Source: Leishmania martiniquensis
Lineage: Eukaryota; Euglenozoa; Kinetoplastea; Trypanosomatida; Trypanosomatidae
Direction: 5' to 3'
DNA length: 64,000 nucleotides
Assembly (NCBI RefSeq): GCF_017916325.1
Contig: NC_090158.1
Coordinates: 294,501-358,500, forward strand
Part shown: positions 11,432-20,915 of the stretch, in pieces
How the letters are laid out: every line of letters begins with the position of its first letter
How positions within the stretch are numbered: position 1 is the first letter of the stretch
Position numbers and translations under genes: made by a program
The notes under the pieces: generated by a model
Databases searched by the model: none
What the model saw: only the letters and a program-made list of their open reading frames with translations
Told to the model about the DNA's origin: nothing

Positions 11432-12964
11432 TCAGCTTTTCTTCTTGGCCGCCGTGGTGGCCGCAGCAGCTGTGGCGGCGGCCTTCTTCTTGCTGCCGTT
11501 GCTGCTGCCGCTGGCGCTGCGCGGGGCCGATTTCAGCGGGCTCGCTTTCCTCCTGCCGCGCATACCAGGAATGCAGAGGCAGCACCAGACGCAGATGAAC
11601 AACGCACACATCGCCACAATGACAACAAGCAGGAAAAGGCCAACGATGGCATTGTAGAATACAGTGTCCGCGTCGACAAGGAGATCTGAGAGAGCCTCCA
11701 GTGCACTGCTGCTGATGTACGCCCAATCGCCCCGTTGTGCTGCGGCCACGGCAGCTTTGATAGCAGAGATTATGCCGTTCGGTACTTGCATGCCGAAGAT
11801 GTAATACGCAAAGAAGAGCTCTATCCAGACCTTGTACACACACTCGTAGATCATCACTGCCGCCACCATTGGGGGCAGCACGAAGACAGCGACGATGCCA
11901 GCGGCGGCGCAAAGGCCGATCGGAACGGCAGCGTAGCCCACCATGGAGAGCGCCTTCTTCGCCAGATCCATCACCGGCACATCCCGCCATTCGCCAAACG
12001 CCGGTAGCAGCTCAGCGTACTGGGCTTTCGCCCTCGCATAGTAATGCTGCGCAGCCTTCGTGTACGACAACACCGCAGGGGTGTACGAGTGGAGGATGTA
12101 GTTCATCACACCCAGCGCCGTCTGGCCGAGCAACCTGACGTGCGCGGCGATGAGACGATAGAAAATGATGTACTTCTGCACGTACTCGCTTGAAGAGAAC
12201 GGCTGGGGCTGGGCATCAAGCCATGCCTGCGACTCAGCGATGCACGTTTTAGGGACGCTTCCGCCATAAAAGCGAAGCGTCTCCATGTCGTAGACGAGCA
12301 GGTCGTCAAGCCTCCTGGCCAGCTGCTCTTCAAGCTTGGAGGCCTTGTTCGGGGCGTGCACGCGAGCCTCATTCAACTCCGATCGGGCATCTCGAACGGC
12401 AGCCGCCGTCTTCTTGCGCTTCTCGTGCACACGGAAAAGGTACTCCTCGACGCTCGCCGCGCATCCCTGCGGCAGCTCCGTGGCCGTGAAGCGGATCTTG
12501 TCAACCGAGTCGATCTTCCGCTTCAATTCTTCTCTGCGTTGACGGCCCTCGGCGGCCCTGCGATAGCGCTCCTCCCCCTCCGCCACGCGGCGCCGCTCCT
12601 GCCTCTCCTGACGAGCCCTCTCTCTGGCCTCGTTGCGATGGTGCTCTTTCTCGCGACGCGCCTGCTCCACGGCCTCGCGCTCTCTTACGGCAGCTGCCTC
12701 AGCGCCAGCCTCAGTCGCACGTGCCGCAGCAACCTTTTGTGCAGCCGTGACTTGCGCCTCATCGCCGGCAGGTGCAGCTGCTGTTGCAGCAGTGGTTTTT
12801 TTCGTCGTTGAGGCACCGTCGGCAGCGGGCATGTGGGTAGCGGTGGCAGAGGGGGCCACATCTTCCTGGGCACGCACACAGGCCAGCGTAACACTCAAGA
12901 AAAGAAGCACGACGGCGACGCACCACAGCGTGCACCGACGCGACACCACACGAAAGTGTTTCAT
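11432..12964 (-). CDS. Membrane protein, signal peptide, coiled coil, C-terminal dilysine
   Basis: 510 residues from an ATG. I do not recognise a family. Residues 1-32 form a signal peptide or anchor: basic MKHFRVVSRR, a hydrophobic core, then an AQE junction. Residues about 75-152 are a highly charged Glu/Arg helix, probably coiled coil. A conserved-looking globular section follows (about 155-335), with cysteines at 168 and 241. Hydrophobic segments at about 343-372 and 373-392 could be one hairpin or two passes, and a strong one lies at 438-466 with clustered cysteines (CVWCCLC). The tail is Lys/Ser/Ala-rich and ends KKKS, matching the KKXX retrieval pattern of type I ER membrane proteins if the tail is cytosolic. 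The design suggests an endomembrane protein with a lumenal coiled coil; function unknown. Confidence 0.85.
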   Translation of the reverse strand: MKHFRVVSRRCTLWCVAVVLLFLSVTLACVRAQEDVAPSATATHMPAADGASTTKKTTAATAAAPAGDEAQVTAAQKVAAARATEAGAEAAAVREREAVEQARREKEHHRNEARERARQERQERRRVAEGEERYRRAAEGRQRREELKRKIDSVDKIRFTATELPQGCAASVEEYLFRVHEKRKKTAAAVRDARSELNEARVHAPNKASKLEEQLARRLDDLLVYDMETLRFYGGSVPKTCIAESQAWLDAQPQPFSSSEYVQKYIIFYRLIAAHVRLLGQTALGVMNYILHSYTPAVLSYTKAAQHYYARAKAQYAELLPAFGEWRDVPVMDLAKKALSMVGYAAVPIGLCAAAGIVAVFVLPPMVAAVMIYECVYKVWIELFFAYYIFGMQVPNGIISAIKAAVAAAQRGDWAYISSSALEALSDLLVDADTVFYNAIVGLFLLVVIVAMCALFICVWCCLCIPGMRGRRKASPLKSAPRSASGSSNGSKKKAAATAAAATTAAKKKS

Positions 12965-14517
12965 TTATGTGCGTCTGCTTCGCGTTGCCTGTGTTTCCGT
13001 CTCCCTGCCCGTAATGTGCACCTTCGAATGCCTGCGTCTCGGATTCGCCTCTACTGTCCCCTCGGCACTTCCTCGTTGGTAGTAGGGCACGCTTCAGAGA
13101 AAGAGGGTGGGAGGTGGGGGTGCGCTTGGAGACGCAGCGCCAGCTTTCTGTGGCAATGTTGCTATGACGAATCCAGACGGTGTGCCAGCGGGGCACGTGT
13201 GCGGATGGGTCTGTGTCGCTGCGGTGGGTGAGAGAGAGAACAGAAGAGGAGAAACACGCGAAACGAAGAAACAGCCGAGATGGCACGCTGAGCAACCAGA
13301 TGAACGTCCGCGACAGCAATCACGAACAAAACTCACGAGTCGCCTAACCAGCCGCGTTGGCGGAGATGAACACGCACGGCAAGCTGGCCCTTACGGGGTT
13401 TTTTTGGAGCGGAGCTGTGGCAATACCAGGGTGAGTGCGCAGCACGCACAACGTAATAGCTGAAGAAAACGTAGAGTAGTCGGTAGAAAGTACCCGATCA
13501 CGTAACAATCGACGAGAAGGCACTCCGCGTACAGCTGCGGTACTTGTGATGGTGATGCAGTAGCCGGAGGGTGCGTGGAGGTGAGCACAACGATATAGAA
13601 GAGTTGGAGCAGCAATAGAAATTTCAATAGACAGAGCGAGAAGAGATAGCTCAAATACACAATGAAAATAAACGGCGATGACGCTCAGACCTCCGGTCCT
13701 CCTCTCTCTCTCTCCGTGTGTGTGTGTGTGTGCGCGCGGTGGCACTGCCCCTCTTTGTCCCTGAGGCAAGGGGCTGGCTTCAATACTTTGCCGCTATGCC
13801 ATCGAAATGTTGGCTTTCACTTTTTTCTTGTTGTACGTCCGTGCGCTTTCCTTCCTCTTTTTTCCTTTCTCTGCATCACGATGTGTGTGTGTGTGTGTTT
13901 CCGCAGCCGTGACATCACCAAGAGCGCCCCCCCTCCCCATGTGCAGGCGCGTTCCAGTGATTGAGCCACATACGCATCCAGCACGCAGAGGGGACGGTCG
14001 TGGGATCACCATGTGCGGAGTGGGTGCGCGTATGACCACACACACACACACAACAAAAAAAAAGAGTGAACGAAGAAGAGCGGAAGCGACGTCGAGTTTA
14101 TGTGGGTCATGGGGCGCCATGTGCCCGCCGGCAATCCGGCCAAGAAAGCAAATGCCGCATGCAGGCAAAAGAAAAATTATATATATATATATATAATATA
14201 TATATACGGAGGAAGAAGCGCAGGAGGTCGATGGCAGCCGGTGATTGCTGTGCTCGAGGAAAAGCCGTTGCACTTGACCGGCTCAGCTGCTCCCCTTCCC
14301 ACCCACCCCCGCTGCACCCTTTCCACCTTTTCTTCCATGTCTGTTCAGCACTTCCTCACAACAGCGCCTGCAGTGTGCGTCACTCGAAAAGGGGGGAGTC
14401 CGTCCCGTAAGCAGCGTTAGAGACGCTGTGCGTGTGCTTACGTGATGAGTGCCTGCACGATACGTGCTCCGCTCTACCCCATCTCTCCCCTCCCCCTTCT
14501 TTGTTTTTCACGCTGCA
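12965..14517. other. Intergenic flank between membrane-protein and Dim1 genes
   Basis: No gene seen. A purine run on the plus strand at 13092-13120, and another at about 13230-13290, are candidate polypyrimidine tracts for trans-splicing of the membrane-protein mRNA. TG tracts lie at 13717-13732 and 13884-13898, and an AT repeat at 14178-14206. Confidence 0.6.
14178..14206. repeat. AT dinucleotide repeat
   Basis: About 29 bp of near-perfect alternating A/T with one phase break, in the probable 3'UTR of the Dim1 gene. Confidence 0.9.
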
Positions 14518-15171
14518 TTAGCGGCGTAGTGCCACGGTCGAGAACTTTCGATCACAGCTGGTGATGCTCCGGCCCTGCCGACCCGCCTTGTAGGCGGCAT
14601 CGATGATGGGCAAAAAATCGTACAAGTCTTCGAAGGCGAAGAAATTTATTTTATTGTTGTTGCCCGTTCCCACGTCGACGCGGATGTGACGATTTCGGTA
14701 GAAGAAGAGAACAGCGAACGGGTCACGGTCGTGGCCCAGCTCGTAGAGGTCATTGAAGGCCGTCACTTCACGCGTGTCGACAAAGTACATGATGCAGTAC
14801 TTGCGCACCTTGGGTGCCAGCTCGCTGAGCAAGGCGTCCATCTGACGCGTGCGCAGGTAGTGTTCGTCGGCGTTGGCCGACAAGAGGGCGGCTGTCGTCG
14901 CCGACGGTGCCGCACAGGGCTCGTTTCCAGCCGCATCAGTACGCTGGCGCTTGCGACTGGATAGCGTTGCCGAAGAGGACCTCAATAACCCTTCCACCGC
15001 CGTCGAGCTCGACGCTGCGGCGGCACGCCCAGCATGCCGACTGAACTCCTCCGCTTCGTCTTCGGTGGACGTGTAGCTGCTAAATCGAATCAGCACCAGC
15101 TTGTCTGCGGAGTCCAACACGATATGACGGTCAACGTCCCATGCACTATGCAGGGTGACGATATTGGCCAT
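14518..15171 (-). CDS. DIM1: Dim1/U5-15K spliceosomal thioredoxin-fold protein
   Basis: 217 residues from ATG (MANIVTLHSAW); the frame continues upstream with no ATG. Dim1 (Dib1, TXNL4A) is the 15-kDa thioredoxin-fold subunit of U5 snRNP and the U4/U6.U5 tri-snRNP, acting in the nucleus in pre-mRNA splicing, which in trypanosomatids is mainly trans-splicing. Visible matches: W-x-VD near the N-terminus, LVLIRF (about 26-31), a MDALLSELAPKVRKY helix, YFVDTREVTAFNDLYEL, LFFYRNRHI, and the diagnostic GTGNNNKINF (168-177), then a GRQGRSI tail. The human protein is 142 residues; the excess is one Ser/Ala-rich insertion at about residues 34-106. It falls where human Dim1 carries its degenerate thioredoxin-site loop. 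Core similarity is strong, so the assignment is secure despite the insert. Confidence 0.95.
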   Translation of the reverse strand: MANIVTLHSAWDVDRHIVLDSADKLVLIRFSSYTSTEDEAEEFSRHAGRAAAASSSTAVEGLLRSSSATLSSRKRQRTDAAGNEPCAAPSATTAALLSANADEHYLRTRQMDALLSELAPKVRKYCIMYFVDTREVTAFNDLYELGHDRDPFAVLFFYRNRHIRVDVGTGNNNKINFFAFEDLYDFLPIIDAAYKAGRQGRSITSCDRKFSTVALRR

Positions 15172-18100
15172 TCCTTCCAAAACCTCAGGATGCGCTGCGC
15201 AGACACTGGCACGACCGCTTCTTTGGCGCGAAGGAGCTTGGGGACGGCAGCGGATGCGTGCCGTTGAGTTGCGCTCGCCGGAGGGTCAGGGATATCATCC
15301 CCAAGGGAGGCGGCATAAGTGTACGTGCAGCAGAAAGAGGGAGAAGCGGAGGGGGGAGGAAAAGGTGGTGATGCTCAGCCATTCTCCATCGCCGCGAAGG
15401 CAGCCAGGACAAACGCTCGACAAGTAGGGAAGGATGTGCAGGCGTGCTCGCCATGTGAGCGCCGGGGGCCAGTAAAGCAAAGAGAGAGATCGGGAAAAAA
15501 GTGATAAAAAGGGAGACGAGGAATAGTGCGCCAGGAACAGCGCACGAGCAGCCGCATGTCCGGAAATAGCCATGCTCTTTCTGTCGAGCTGGAGGTCGAG
15601 CGCAGACGTGCGCGCCAGCATAGCTTCGAATGTGGGCCATTTGTGTTTCCCTTCATGTGCGCGTCATGAGACGCACAAGTTAACGCGAAGCGTTGCGGAA
15701 GAAAGAGGAGCGGCATCAGCAGCAATCGGCGTCCTCGTTCAAGAGAGCTTGCGCGGCGTGAGAGAGAGCGCACACACAAATGAACGCCGGCGAGGAGCGC
15801 TATGCATGCGTGTGTGCCGTCGCTCCAATGCGTTTCCCTGCAAAGTCACTCTGCGGCAGCATAAGAAGCGACACGGGATCGGTGGCGCTCATCATTCGCT
15901 GCGGTAGGACAGAGAACGGGTGCGCCAGGCTTCCAACAACTGCTAACCGTCCCCTCGGCTAGGCATGTGGAAAGGCCTGTGGCAGGATTCATGGTGTACG
16001 GCAAAGGGGATGTGGCCGAAGGCAGGGCAGCTTGGCGTTGAGCTGTGCCCCGATGGAACAGAGTGGGAAGGGGAGAGGAAAGGAGCGACGCGAATCTATT
16101 CAGCCCGTTGATCAAATACAGAGAGAGTAACAGAAAAAAAAACGCTACGCTGCAGGCCCCAGCCCCGCACCCTCTCGTAACGGAGAGGCGTCGCTCGCGC
16201 GCCTTTGGGAAGGGGGAAGGGGCAGGGGACATCCCTCTCCCACTTCGCGACCAGGCCGAGCAGGCCACGGAGGCATGGGGTGAAGCCGGGGACGCACGCC
16301 GCGCTATCTCCTTTCACGGAGCGAGTGTCATGCCGTTCTCTCAGCTTCACCATGTCACGGTACACCAGGAGGTGATCGACTGCCTCGATGCACGGAGCCT
16401 TCTGTAAGCCAAAGAGGCATCTACAGAGGAGAGAGGTTGCAACGGGCTTCGGCATCGTGCCCATAAAGCGCTCCCTCGCCGATGAACAAATGTGCGGCAG
16501 GTGAGGCACTGGAGATGCTTGACGAGGGGAGAGAGCATCCGCAAAGAGCGCCCTGTTCCCCCAGGCGCCCACCGCATGCTTGCGTGCCTAGAGGAGGGCA
16601 TCACTGCGCTTGTTCAGCTCACCTGATTCGAGGGTAGTGCCGTCTTGGGTGTGCCTCACGCGCATGAAGCCACTGCACCTGGACTCTTCTTCAAGGAGAG
16701 AGACGACAAGTATCTGTGCCGCTTTGCAGTTGGCATGCGGGCATTTTTTTTTCGGAGAGAGGGGGAGGGGACGAATCTGAGGCGCAGCAAGTGTGGACAC
16801 TGCTGATCGACGAGCGCTTTATTTTTTTTCGCATTCTGGCGGTGAGGGCAAGGATGCAGACCACAGCACCGCAAAAGCTCCCTCCTGCCAGTAGGAGGAG
16901 CTTGCATGTGCTGTGCCAGCCACACCCACGCCCAGTGATAGAGAGCGCAACACATAAAAACAGAGGGACATCTTTTGAATGCGTCACGTGCCACCCTGGC
17001 GCGTTTGTTGCGCCCGCCAGGGCACGCACGACCGTCTGTGAGGGAGGGTAGATGGGGGTATCGACTGACCACGGTCCAGACGTCCGTCTTGCATGCGTGG
17101 CATTCCGGGCCGGTCACCATCACCCTAGGCGCGGAAGCCGCATCGCGCGCGACGCCTTGCGCTGATGCCGTCGAGAATCAAGATCTTCGCAGCCCACATA
17201 CCCTTCGACTGTAAGAGAGCCGCAGGGCGATGGGGGGCGCGCCCTCTCCGAAAAAAAAAATAAGAAAAAAACGCGGGAGGATTATAGAGTGAGACGGCTA
17301 CAGCGGCAGAGGCCCCTAACAGAGTGAGAGCGCTCGGCATCCCAAAGCAAGCGGCATGGCTGCTCTTTAGCGCGGGGAGGAAGGGGGAAGGGCAAACCTC
17401 GATGTTTCGAGGATCACGAAATGTGAGGGTAACGCTCGCGGCTACGTCGATAGCGCGTCCTGACCCGCACCGGCTCACGGTAGCCACCACGAGGACGCCG
17501 TCCACTCCTGTCAGAGAAGGCGAGAATGTTTCCTGCCGAGGGCCTCGGAAGTGGTTCGTACTGGTATCGGGAGGTGGGGCGCCCTCCGGTGCACATGGCA
17601 TGTACAATGAGCCAGCTGCACTGCCTACTCGGGTGAAAGCGCGGTCGAGGACGGGGTAAATAAGGACGAGGCCCCGCGGGAGCGCCAATGCGCAGCTTCT
17701 GACTCCGTGAAGGAGGGGGGGTCGGGATCGGGGTCGCAGTAGACGCGCGTGCACAGCGCGCCCCGCCGACCGGAAAGACAGAACTGAGCGAGCAGGCGCT
17801 CTACCAATGAGAGCACCAGTTGGGAAGGGCGCTGGTGATGGCACTCGATGACTTTGGGGGGGGGGGGGTCGTCAGCAGCCAAGAAGAATTCTGAGATCAG
17901 TCCCGCGGGGAAATGTAATGAGAAGGGATGAGGCTCTGAGGTGAGGGGGGATCGCGCCGGAGATGGAAACAATAGAGGCACGACCATATGTCAGCTGACT
18001 TGGTCATCCTACATGAGTGACGGCAGTCGAGCACCGGTTGCCACGCCACAGGGCCGGCAGGAGCTGTTCGCCGAATCGGTCGCGCGCCAGTGAACCCGTG

Positions 18101-18278
18101 TGAAACGCAGGCCCAAGATGTATCGAAAGTGGCCCTGTAGCAATGCATCTTGCCATGAAAGCACGAGCTTGTCCAGCGTCACATTGCTGCAGGTATTTCT
18201 CTCCAGCACTCCGGCACGTGAGCAAAGAAAGACCCCACTCGCTTCCTCGCCCTTGACGACTTTCCGCCATGGCCCTCC
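15172..18278. other. Intergenic flank upstream of Dim1
   Basis: No recognised gene. The stretch 15,840-18,080 is more complex than neighbouring flanks and contains a 239-codon minus-strand frame (17125-17844) without family resemblance; it is treated as non-coding. A 13-G run lies at 17856-17868. The right part is the likely 3'UTR of the 878-residue gene. Confidence 0.5.
17856..17868. repeat. 13-base G homopolymer
   Basis: Uninterrupted G run on the plus strand (C run on the transcribed strand). A second run of the same length lies at 21539-21551. Confidence 0.9.
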
Positions 18279-20915
18279 TCAGGGCGGCTGCTTTGCTGCG
18301 GAGGCCAAAATGCTCTCCACAACGATCTGCACGAGCCACGCGCGCTGCACATCCGACGCGGCCGACTCAGCATTCACAACTTCAGCCGTGATTAGCGACC
18401 CCGATACCGCGGCAGACGCGGTGCCGACGCCGCCAAGCCCAGCATGGCGTCCACGCCTGCCTGTGCCCCGATCGTAATACCCACCCCCGGTGTCGCGCCG
18501 TAGGCTACCACCACGGCTCCCGCTGCGGAGGCTGTACAGCTGATAGTTGCCCAGCCCGGCCCCGCTGCTCGATGACAGAGATGTCGCTGTCAAGTTCAGC
18601 TGCGAACGAACACGCTGCCAGATGCGAAACTCAGCGCACGGCTCATCACTGCTGATGATCACCTCCTCTTCGTGACGTTCACGCTGCCCTGAGGTGGGGC
18701 AGACGTTCTGCGTGGCCACCCGGTATTTGTGCAATACCTTCGGCGCCACCGGCATCGTGTCAGTCCCCGACGTCGCCGCTGTGGTGACGATCGGAGAGAG
18801 AGGAGATGATACCGCAGGCGTTGTGGAGACAGGGAAAAGGGAGCCGCCGCTCCCGGCGGGGCCCGCTGTTGCTGTCGGCGTCGTCGGGGGCGTTGATGAC
18901 GCCACAGTGGAGCAACATGCACCCGGAAGGAGGGGATCGCAAACGGTGAGAACGGCCTTGGTGCCGATGATGCGCAGTGACTGCTGAAAGATAGACAAAT
19001 CGCTGTTCTCTTCCCCGGCCCGATCGAAAGCGCCACTGCCGGACGCGGCGATGTGGAGAGAGACGCAGAGGTAAGACGGACGCGCGGTTGCGGCGCTGCC
19101 TGCTGAAGATTCTTGCCCCTCGCTGCTTTCCGGCGTGGTCCCCTCAATGCCGTAATACATCTCCGCCTGCACGCAGAGTGGACGATGCGTCTCAGAAGCG
19201 CGGCGGAGCACACGGCCAACCACCATATCGGGGCAAGTCCAGTCGAGCAGGTGTAGCAAGACCGCTACAGCATCCCAGCCAAGGCTATCCATGATGCCAA
19301 GCGACGCGGCCGCTGCCGAGTCGGCTGAGGAGGGGTTTCCGCGGCCAATCACCACCATACTGATGCGGTGCACCGCGCCAACAACACTCGCCGCTGCATT
19401 CACAGCGATAGAAGTGGGGGCAGATGACTTTGGCGCTTGCCTCGCTTCCCCTTTGGGTGTTGGCAAATTCAGTGCGCCTATCGTGGTAGCGGTCGCTGAG
19501 CTCTTCTCAGAGGTGGATAACCTCTCCCACCCCATGCCGCCGCGGCTGACCCCCTCTGCATCTTTGAGTGCGCTACCGAGACTCGAACCCATGAAGTCGA
19601 ACACCGAGAAGCCCCCGTCACTGCTGACTGCCGGCGCCGCCGCTTTGGTGGACACTGTCGTGAAGACGCTCCTACCGCCCCCCGTAGACTTCGAGGGGCT
19701 CAAGGTCGAAAACGCCTGTGCAGCCGTCTTGCATGCGGCACGCTGCAAGCCTAGCGACTTACGCAGTTGTGCCACCGCTGCCTCAGACCAACCACGCCGG
19801 CAACCCCCGCCGCGGTAGAGGAAGAGTCGCCTCATTTCCGGCCTCCCACGCATCGCGGCAGCGGCAGCGGCAGCACAGGTCGCCACCGTCTCCGCCGACA
19901 ATGCGCACCCCACAACAATCTGCTTATCACGCTCAAGCAGCCACAGCAGTACCGCTCGAGCACCAGCCTCATCGCAGTCCGCGCCGTAGTCGACGAGATA
20001 GATAACCTCCACGTCGTCCACGAGCGAGTTAGCAGCGGTGCCGGCTGCCGCAGCATTCGGGCTGAGGGCCGCCGCACCCGATCGCGTAGGCCAAAAACCC
20101 GGGCTCGCCACCGCTGTTGGCGAAAAGAAAGGGGCTCTGCCGTGTTCGGCAGGTCCTTGGTCCGTGCCGTCGCACTGCACACCCAGCAACGGCTTGAAGA
20201 AATAGCGCCACGCTGTGGCGATGATGCAGTTCTCCTCTTTTTTGCGTGCAGAGTACGACGAGCCACTCACGCTAGCGAGGGTAGACGAGATGACAGTGGT
20301 GCTTGTCACGCTTCTCCTTCTTGATTCATCCCTCGCGCCGCCCTCGGCGGCCGACTCAGCCGCGCCATCCGACACGCACACACGAACGTCAACAAGGGGC
20401 GTTTCCCCTCCCGCCGCGGCACACGTCTTGGCCTGTGGGAGACGATAAAACTGCACGCATCGTAACGCAACGGCACAGGCGGTCTCCGCCGACGCCCTCT
20501 CCTCCGCGTCGCTGACAGCTTTGGTGACGGTGGTGCTTCGCAAGGAGTTGCTGCTGTGACTCACCTTGGCATCCCCAGTCCCCACGACAACGCTGACACG
20601 GAGGCCGCTGGCGTGAATGGCCCACCACTGCTGAAACACACTGAGCTCTGTGCCGATGACGGCAACGCGCGGCGTTGCACAGCCTCCGTCAGCGTCACCG
20701 CTCGCCTGATACAGCAGCCCACCACCACTGAGCCCAAAACTGCCGCTGACACTTCTGTCGCCGCCGTAGCCACTGAGACCACCGCCGCCACGAGCATAGC
20801 CGGCTGAAAATAGGCCAGAGTCGCGTGTCACGTCGCCAGTACTGGAAGGCAATCTTGTCGAGGCGCCGCGCACGCTACCTCCAATCTCGCGAGCGCTAAA
20901 TCCTGCCCAGTTCAT
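18279..20915 (-). CDS. Divergent Gfo/Idh/MocA-like protein, probably non-catalytic
   Basis: 878 residues from ATG (MNWAGFSAREI). Low-complexity Ser/Ala/Gly stretches hide a scaffold collinear with the adjacent 375-residue oxidoreductase. Collinear pieces: a Rossmann-like strand PRVAVIGTELSVF (82-94); VEVIYLVDYG (302-311); RDKQIVVGCALSAE (329-342) opposite the neighbour's HNKHVVGEKP; LFLYRGG...AAVAQLRKSLG (364-389); DSLGWDAVAVLLHLLD opposite GDLGWYCIRYTLHLMD; FQQSLRIIGTKAVLTV opposite FEQTLHVTTTEGTLQL; and a C-terminal helix WLVQIVVESILASA opposite WKTQAVMDKMLESA. The EKP motif is absent and the Gly-rich nucleotide loop is altered, so dehydrogenase activity is doubtful. Large insertions lie at about 114-300, 393-512, 665-750 and 775-845. 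I infer an ancient tandem duplicate turned structural or regulatory protein; the role is unknown. Confidence 0.8.
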   Translation of the reverse strand: MNWAGFSAREIGGSVRGASTRLPSSTGDVTRDSGLFSAGYARGGGGLSGYGGDRSVSGSFGLSGGGLLYQASGDADGGCATPRVAVIGTELSVFQQWWAIHASGLRVSVVVGTGDAKVSHSSNSLRSTTVTKAVSDAEERASAETACAVALRCVQFYRLPQAKTCAAAGGETPLVDVRVCVSDGAAESAAEGGARDESRRRSVTSTTVISSTLASVSGSSYSARKKEENCIIATAWRYFFKPLLGVQCDGTDQGPAEHGRAPFFSPTAVASPGFWPTRSGAAALSPNAAAAGTAANSLVDDVEVIYLVDYGADCDEAGARAVLLWLLERDKQIVVGCALSAETVATCAAAAAAAMRGRPEMRRLFLYRGGGCRRGWSEAAVAQLRKSLGLQRAACKTAAQAFSTLSPSKSTGGGRSVFTTVSTKAAAPAVSSDGGFSVFDFMGSSLGSALKDAEGVSRGGMGWERLSTSEKSSATATTIGALNLPTPKGEARQAPKSSAPTSIAVNAAASVVGAVHRISMVVIGRGNPSSADSAAAASLGIMDSLGWDAVAVLLHLLDWTCPDMVVGRVLRRASETHRPLCVQAEMYYGIEGTTPESSEGQESSAGSAATARPSYLCVSLHIAASGSGAFDRAGEENSDLSIFQQSLRIIGTKAVLTVCDPLLPGACCSTVASSTPPTTPTATAGPAGSGGSLFPVSTTPAVSSPLSPIVTTAATSGTDTMPVAPKVLHKYRVATQNVCPTSGQRERHEEEVIISSDEPCAEFRIWQRVRSQLNLTATSLSSSSGAGLGNYQLYSLRSGSRGGSLRRDTGGGYYDRGTGRRGRHAGLGGVGTASAAVSGSLITAEVVNAESAASDVQRAWLVQIVVESILASAAKQPP

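Noticed and set aside
10692..11990. 432-codon minus-strand frame overlapping the membrane-protein gene
   Set aside because: Half lies in the 3' flank as simple sequence and the rest is an out-of-frame shadow of the 510-residue protein.
17125..17844. 239-codon minus-strand frame as a gene
   Set aside because: No recognisable motif and in the likely 3'UTR of the next gene upstream; kept only as a low-interest observation.
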